Origin: Bacteroidales bacterium
GTDB lineage: Bacteria; Bacteroidota; Bacteroidia; Bacteroidales; Bacteroidaceae
NCBI GenBank assembly: GCA_030523385.1
Contig: JAUNIV010000018.1
Location: 1 to 14,411 of the forward strand
DNA length: 14,411 nucleotides
Direction of reading: 5' to 3'
The notes beneath the pieces were generated by a model. The model searched no databases, had not been told where the DNA came from, and saw only the letters and a program-made list of their open reading frames with translations. This document shows, piece after piece, positions 14,392 to 14,411 of this stretch (the first letter of the stretch is position 1; each line of letters opens with the position of its first letter). Made by a program: the position numbers and the translations under genes.

Positions 14392-14411
14392 CAATATTAA
14401 AAATAAACAAA

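Noticed and set aside
14198..14410. 70-residue minus-strand frame at the right edge
   Set aside because: It runs antisense through the promoter, terminator and hairpin at 14250-14391. It has no promoter of its own, and its composition is that of AT-rich spacer.
1..14411. CRISPR array, insertion sequence, attachment site or phage cassette
   Set aside because: No regularly spaced repeats, no transposase or integrase catalytic motifs and no flanking direct repeats were seen. Only the Rpn-type tail at the left edge hints at a mobile-type family, and it is a fragment.

Overview
The window looks like a stretch of core chromosome from a Bacteroides-type gut anaerobe (order Bacteroidales). Several things point that way. 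The start codons lack Shine-Dalgarno sequences. At least seven gene-proximal promoters match the Bacteroidetes primary-sigma pattern (TTTG or TTG at -33, TAnnTTTG at -7). There is a frdCAB operon with a single cytochrome b subunit, a GH97 glycoside hydrolase, and a DUF4369/thioredoxin-like lipoprotein. Most genes are intact housekeeping genes, and I see no tRNA, rRNA, CRISPR array, insertion sequence or phage gene.

Layout. Bases 1-221 hold the 3' end of an ORF that appears chimeric: a Firmicutes-like SpaA/Cna-B adhesin segment joined to the C-terminal tail of a Bacteroidetes PD-(D/E)XK (Rpn/transposase-type) protein. It is followed by coaD (coenzyme A synthesis), which overlaps a secreted S41 processing peptidase. 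A PAP2 phosphatase gene converges on the peptidase. Next comes frdC-frdA-frdB (membrane fumarate reductase / succinate dehydrogenase), driven by one strong promoter. A 239-bp gap follows, containing a bidirectional terminator and then a promoter plus terminator pair that could make a ~65-nt RNA. On the minus strand, a YbgC-type thioesterase gene and dprA form a two-gene operon whose coding sequences overlap by 4 bp. A 270-bp divergent spacer with a cluster of related half-sites leads to a GH97 enzyme on the plus strand. Its terminator is shared with pnp (polynucleotide phosphorylase, minus strand). The divergent spacer upstream of pnp carries a promoter on each strand, and the plus-strand one serves a lipoprotein with DUF4369 and a thioredoxin fold that has lost its CxxC motif. 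The last 160 bases hold a second promoter directly followed by a strong terminator hairpin, then another small hairpin running off the window.

How the genes work together. The frd genes make the terminal complex of anaerobic fumarate respiration, which yields succinate in Bacteroides. The other genes serve separate housekeeping roles (CoA, envelope proteolysis, phospholipid or undecaprenyl phosphate turnover, DNA processing, RNA decay, glycan use) and do not form a pathway. The least explained material lies between the genes: two promoter-terminator units that look like small RNAs or attenuators, an inverted repeat over the frd promoter, and a half-site cluster ahead of the GH97 gene.
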